This document shows, piece after piece, positions 5,340-8,153 of a stretch of 8,153 nucleotides of DNA (position 1 is the first letter of the stretch; each line of letters opens with the position of its first letter). Under the pieces are notes generated by a model. The model searched no databases. It was not told the DNA's origin and worked only from the letters and a program-made list of their open reading frames with translations. The stretch covers positions 1 to 8,153 of the forward strand of contig JBJELO010000230.1 in assembly GCA_051879195.1 (NCBI GenBank), in the 5' to 3' direction. A program made the position numbers and the translations under genes. This DNA comes from TWA4 sp051879195. Its GTDB lineage: Bacteria; Bacillota; Clostridia; Lachnospirales; Lachnospiraceae.

Positions 5340-6113
5340 ATGAAAAAATTTCTTCAGACTCTGATTCTCATACTCTGCATCTGTGTCTTCTGCTTCAGCG
5401 CATGGCAGCTGTACGGCATCTGGCAGGAATATCATACAGGTGATGAAATCTATAACTCAGTACAGGAAGAAGTATCGCTTCCCCCCTCCGGGGAAGGAGA
5501 ATCCTCACAGGATGAACTGTCCGAAAAAGATTCTGCGCTCCGGATTCCGGATTCACTGGTCAATCTTGATGCTCTCCTGAAAATCAACAGCGACGCCGTG
5601 GGCTGGATCCTGATACCCGATACCAATATCAGTTATCCGGTTCTTCAGGCAGAAGATAATGAACATTATCTGCGCCGCACCATCACCGGGGAATCCAATA
5701 AAGCCGGCTGCATATTTGTGGACTGCCATACTGAAAATGCCTTTCAGGAAGCCAATACCATCGTCTACGGCCACAATCTGCTGAACGGAAAGATGTTCAG
5801 CAACCTGATGAAATATGAAGATCAGGACTGGTATCAGGACCATCCTTACATCTATATTCAGACTTCTGATGGGGTTCAGGCCTATGAAATCTATTCCTGC
5901 TACCGAACCCTGGACAGCAGCAGCACCTATACATTCGGTCTGGAAACCGATACCGAAGAATTTCAGGAGTATCTTGATGAAACTGTAAAACACGCTCTTT
6001 ATTCCACCGGTATTGAACCCGGCAGCAGCGACCGCATTGTCACGCTGTCCACCTGCACCAACGAATCCGATGAAGAACGCTTCGTTGTCCACGGACGGCT
6101 GATTGCCCGATGA
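5340..6113 (+). CDS. srtB: Class B sortase
   Basis: This 257-residue membrane-anchored transpeptidase would cleave a C-terminal sorting motif of exported proteins and link them to the cell wall or to one another. A short KK-containing start leads into a membrane segment at about 4-24, then a polar Ser/Glu-rich linker (about 40-66) and the extracellular catalytic domain. The class B opening LDALLKINSDAVGWILIPDTNISYPVLQ (75-103) is clear. The catalytic triad residues are all present: H145 in VYGHN, C239 in TLSTCT, R247 in ERFVVHGRL. The start has GAAAGGA five bases upstream. The gene appears monocistronic, with its own promoter and terminator. No protein with a sorting signal is encoded in the visible sequence, so the substrate is unknown and must be elsewhere. 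The symbol reflects class, not proven orthology to staphylococcal SrtB. Confidence 0.93.
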   Translation: MKKFLQTLILILCICVFCFSAWQLYGIWQEYHTGDEIYNSVQEEVSLPPSGEGESSQDELSEKDSALRIPDSLVNLDALLKINSDAVGWILIPDTNISYPVLQAEDNEHYLRRTITGESNKAGCIFVDCHTENAFQEANTIVYGHNLLNGKMFSNLMKYEDQDWYQDHPYIYIQTSDGVQAYEIYSCYRTLDSSSTYTFGLETDTEEFQEYLDETVKHALYSTGIEPGSSDRIVTLSTCTNESDEERFVVHGRLIAR

Positions 6114-6193
6114 CACAGCTGATTTTGTGTTAATTCCGATTCTACAAAGGATGTCCCGCCATTTCTGACAGATCCTTACAAAAATATCAGTCC

Positions 6194-6248
6194 GCCTGCA
6201 CAGATAAGAATAATCTGATAGAATTTCTTATCCATGCAGGCATTTTTT
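6194..6248 (+). terminator. Intrinsic terminator of the sortase gene
   Basis: GCCTGCA (6194-6200) pairs with TGCAGGC (6235-6241), and after a 2x2 internal loop GATAAGAA (6203-6210) pairs with TTCTTATC (6225-6232) around a 14-base loop. The stem is followed at once by ATTTTTTAT. It lies 80 bases after the sortase stop codon and isolates that gene from adhE. Confidence 0.8.
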
Positions 6249-6312
6249 ATACTTTATTGCCATTTTGTATCATTATCATCTTACATTTCTTTGCATTTTT
6301 ATTCCCTCACTT

Positions 6313-6341
6313 TTGTATTCTTCCTACCTATATGATATTAT
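6313..6341 (+). promoter_or_regulatory. Upstream promoter-like element of adhE
   Basis: TTGTAT (6313-6318), a 17-base spacer and TATTAT (6336-6341) preceded by TGA (6333-6335) form a plausible extended -10 promoter. The transcript would start near 6348, with a leader of about 130 bases before adhE. The -10 overlaps the weaker Rex-like site at 6332-6349. Confidence 0.4.
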
Positions 6342-6349
6342 TTTAACAA
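6332..6349. promoter_or_regulatory. Weaker Rex-like operator (distal site)
   Basis: Compared with the clostridial Rex consensus TTGTTAA-N4-TTAACAA, the right half TTAACAA (6343-6349) is exact and the left half ATGATAT matches four of seven positions (11 of 14 overall). It overlaps the -10 of the upstream promoter-like element. An AT-rich background makes half-site matches common, so this is a tentative call. Confidence 0.35.
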
Positions 6350-6405
6350 ATAGACCAGTCCGAACTCTTTCTTTTTCGCTGTTTTCCCAGTTTTTATTTT
6401 GATTA

Positions 6406-6423
6406 TTGACAATTAATTAACAA
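6406..6423. promoter_or_regulatory. Rex-like operator over the adhE -35
   Basis: TTGACAATTAATTAACAA matches 12 of the 14 defined positions of the clostridial Rex consensus TTGTTAA-N4-TTAACAA, with an exact right half. Rex is the NADH/NAD-sensing repressor known to control adhE and other NADH-oxidising fermentation genes in Clostridia. Binding here would cover the whole -35 and most of the spacer. The Rex gene is not in the window; the match itself is seen, the regulation is inferred. Confidence 0.6.
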
Positions 6424-6434
6424 AGTATTATGCT
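6406..6434 (+). promoter_or_regulatory. Proximal adhE promoter
   Basis: A perfect -35 TTGACA (6406-6411) is followed after 17 bases by TATGCT (6429-6434), a -10 with four of six consensus positions. Transcription would begin near 6441, giving a leader of about 40 bases. The strong -35 with a weak -10 is typical of a regulated promoter, and the -35 is contained in a Rex-like dyad. Confidence 0.6.
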
Positions 6435-6480
6435 TTAGTCAGTTCCAAAAAAACCACACTACAAATCAAGGAGGTAACCT

Positions 6481-8153
6481 ATGAGTCAGCCAATGGAATG
6501 GACCAACGAAATGATTGACGCTCACGTTGATGAGCTGGTAACGAAAGCACAGTGTGCCCTGGAAAAGCATCTCACTCTGGATCAGGAAGCTGTAGACTAC
6601 ATTGTAGCCAAATGCTCCGTCGCCGGCCTGGATCAGCACGGTATTCTGGCAGAAGCCGCTGTTAACGAAACCGGACGCGGTGTTTTTGAAGACAAGGCAG
6701 TCAAAAACCTGTTCGCCTGTGAATACGTAACATCCAACATGAGACATCTGAAAACAGTTGGCGTCATCAAAGAAGACAAACTGAACGGCATCGTGGAAAT
6801 TGCAGAACCTGTCGGTGTAATCTGTGGTATCGTACCCACCACAAACCCCACATCCACCGTCATCTTCAAATCCCTGATTGCCATCAAAACAAGAAACCCC
6901 ATCATCTTCTCATTCCATCCCTCAGCCTATAACTGTTCCGTACAGGCTGCCATCTGCATGCGGGATGCCGCGGTTGCTGCCGGTGCACCTGCTGACTGCA
7001 TCCAGTGGCTGGGAATGAAATCCATGTATGCCACCAATGCTCTTATGAATCACCCCGGCGTGGCCACAATCCTGGCAACCGGAGGCAACGCCATGGTAAA
7101 AGCCGCTTACTCCTGCGGAAAGCCCGCCCTTGGCGTAGGTGCCGGCAATGTACCTTCCTATGTGGAAAAAACCGCTGATATCAAACGTGCCGTAAACGAT
7201 ATCATACTCTCCAAATCATTCGATAACGGTATGATCTGTGCTTCCGAACAGGCTGTCATCATTGATCAGGAAATCTATGCCACAGTTATGAAGGAATTCG
7301 CCCGTTTCAAAACCTATCTGGTCAATGCGGAAGAAAAAGCAAAACTGGAACAGTATATGTTCGGTGCAGTTGCCTACAGTGAAAATACAGCCGATGCGCA
7401 CCTGAATTCAGAACTGGTCGGCAAACCCGCCGTATGGATTGCTGAAAAAGCCGGTCTCAAAGTTCCTGAAGATACACAGATTCTGCTGGCGGAATGCCGT
7501 GAAGTAGGTCCCTGTGAACCGCTGACACGGGAAAAACTGTCTCCTGTTCTGGCTGTACTGAAAGCGGAATCCACCGATGACGGAATTGACAAAGCTGCTG
7601 CCATGGTCGCATTCAACGGTCTGGGACACTCTGCGGCGATCCATTCCATGGACCGTGACATCATCCTGCGGTTCAGCGAAGCTGTAAAGGCAATCCGTAT
7701 CATTGAAAATGCCCCTTCCACCTTCGGCGGCATCGGCGGTGTATACAATGCATTCATCCCCTCTCTGACACTGGGATGCGGTTCCTACGGACATAACTCC
7801 GTATCCAACAATGTCAGCGCCGTCAACCTGATCAACATCAAGCATGTGGGAAGGAGAAATAACAATATGCAGTGGATCAAGCTTCCTCCGAAAATTTACT
7901 TTGAACGCAACGCCATCCGTTATCTGAAAGATATGAAGGAAATGGAACGCGCCATGATCATCACAGACCGCGGCATGTATACATTGGGCTATGTGGCAAA
8001 AATCGAATCTGTCATCCGTTCCAGAAGAAACGACGTGGATATCGAACTGTTCTTCGATGTGGAATCCGATCCCACCATCCGCACCGTACGCAAAGGTCTG
8101 GAACTGATGAAAAACTTCCGTCCCGATACCATCATCGCTCTGGGCGGCGGCTC
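6481..8153 (+). CDS. adhE: Bifunctional acetaldehyde/alcohol dehydrogenase AdhE (3' end beyond window)
   Basis: The visible 557 codons hold the full N-terminal CoA-acylating aldehyde dehydrogenase half and the start of the C-terminal iron-dependent alcohol dehydrogenase half. The enzyme reduces acetyl-CoA to acetaldehyde and then ethanol, re-oxidising two NADH during fermentation; family members form cytoplasmic filaments (spirosomes). Marks include EIAEPVGVICGIVPTTNPTS (106-125), SFHPSA near 144-149, GVGAGN (218-223) and the catalytic cysteine C253 in GMICASEQ. The linker HVGRRNNNMQWIKLPPKIYFERN (about 456-478) leads into the second domain, whose nucleotide-binding IALGGG is cut by the window edge. 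Metal ligands of that domain lie outside. The start ATG has a complete AAGGAGGT site (6468-6475) five bases upstream. Two promoter-like elements with Rex-like sites precede it. Whole-protein length would normally be about 860-890 residues. Identification is secure. Confidence 0.96.
   Translation, partial: MSQPMEWTNEMIDAHVDELVTKAQCALEKHLTLDQEAVDYIVAKCSVAGLDQHGILAEAAVNETGRGVFEDKAVKNLFACEYVTSNMRHLKTVGVIKEDKLNGIVEIAEPVGVICGIVPTTNPTSTVIFKSLIAIKTRNPIIFSFHPSAYNCSVQAAICMRDAAVAAGAPADCIQWLGMKSMYATNALMNHPGVATILATGGNAMVKAAYSCGKPALGVGAGNVPSYVEKTADIKRAVNDIILSKSFDNGMICASEQAVIIDQEIYATVMKEFARFKTYLVNAEEKAKLEQYMFGAVAYSENTADAHLNSELVGKPAVWIAEKAGLKVPEDTQILLAECREVGPCEPLTREKLSPVLAVLKAESTDDGIDKAAAMVAFNGLGHSAAIHSMDRDIILRFSEAVKAIRIIENAPSTFGGIGGVYNAFIPSLTLGCGSYGHNSVSNNVSAVNLINIKHVGRRNNNMQWIKLPPKIYFERNAIRYLKDMKEMERAMIITDRGMYTLGYVAKIESVIRSRRNDVDIELFFDVESDPTIRTVRKGLELMKNFRPDTIIALGGG

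Larger units (their letters stand above)
6114..6480. other. 367-bp non-coding spacer between sortase and adhE
   Basis: No credible gene is present on either strand. From left to right it holds a weak hairpin (AAGGATGTC 6147-6155 with GAC 6167-6169 and ATCCTT 6172-6177, one bulge), the sortase terminator (6194-6248), a T/C-rich AT-rich tract, two promoter-like elements each overlapped by a Rex-like dyad, and the adhE ribosome site AAGGAGGT (6468-6475). The length and layered sites suggest that adhE is tightly regulated. Confidence 0.7.

Noticed and set aside
5553..6116. Leftward 187-codon open frame over the sortase gene
   Set aside because: Antisense shadow of a sortase with an intact catalytic triad; no promoter or ribosome site leads into it.
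7374..7845. Leftward open frames inside adhE
   Set aside because: Both are in the antisense of a strongly conserved AdhE coding region and share no recognisable motif.
1..8153. A novel defence, mobile or biosynthetic system
   Set aside because: Every gene belongs to a familiar metabolic, transport or sortase family, and no transposase, integrase, nuclease, toxin-antitoxin pair, repeat array or att-like duplication was found.

Overview
The window looks like a chromosomal segment, or a metagenome-assembled contig, from an anaerobic, low-to-mid GC Firmicute, most likely a Clostridia/Lachnospiraceae-type gut bacterium. The reasons are strong AAGGAGG ribosome sites, sigma-A-type promoters, a bifunctional AdhE, a class B sortase and a compact polar amino acid ABC transporter. 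I see no rRNA, tRNA, CRISPR array, phage gene or insertion sequence. Exactly 100 Ns (5045-5144) mark an assembly gap inside one gene.

Left part (1-2629). The first 16 codons of a leftward gene, apparently for an exported protein, lie at 1-48. Its consensus promoter and 5' hairpin fill the spacer to 250. A leftward iron-containing (GldA/YbdH-like) dehydrogenase (250-1335) is divergent from a rightward fold-type I aminotransferase (1445-2629). Their 109-bp shared regulatory region carries an extended -10 promoter overlapped by a dyad, plus three ACTGTA-type half-sites. The pairing suggests that amino acids are transaminated to 2-oxo acids, which are then reduced to 2-hydroxy acids; this is inference.

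Middle part (2645-5199). A leftward three-gene operon encodes a polar amino acid ABC importer in the order binding protein (5' end lost in the gap), permease, ATPase. A good promoter lies beyond the gap at 5171-5199. A 14-bp perfect hairpin and an imperfect 34-bp tandem duplication sit between the binding-protein and permease genes. The ATPase gene ends 15 bp from the convergent aminotransferase gene with no visible terminator.

Right part (5228-8153). An apparently solitary class B sortase gene (5340-6113) has its own extended -10 promoter and a good intrinsic terminator. A 367-bp spacer follows, with two promoter-like elements, each overlapped by a Rex-like operator. Then adhE (6481 to beyond the window end) starts with a full Shine-Dalgarno site; its complete aldehyde dehydrogenase half and the beginning of its alcohol dehydrogenase half are present.

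Taken together this is ordinary fermentative and amino acid metabolism plus a surface-protein sortase, and I found no evidence of a novel multi-gene system. The points most worth a second look are the twin Rex-like sites before adhE, an internal ribosome-site-like sequence at the AdhE domain junction, the dyads between dehydrogenase and aminotransferase, and the repeated layout of a promoter followed at once by a 5'-end hairpin.
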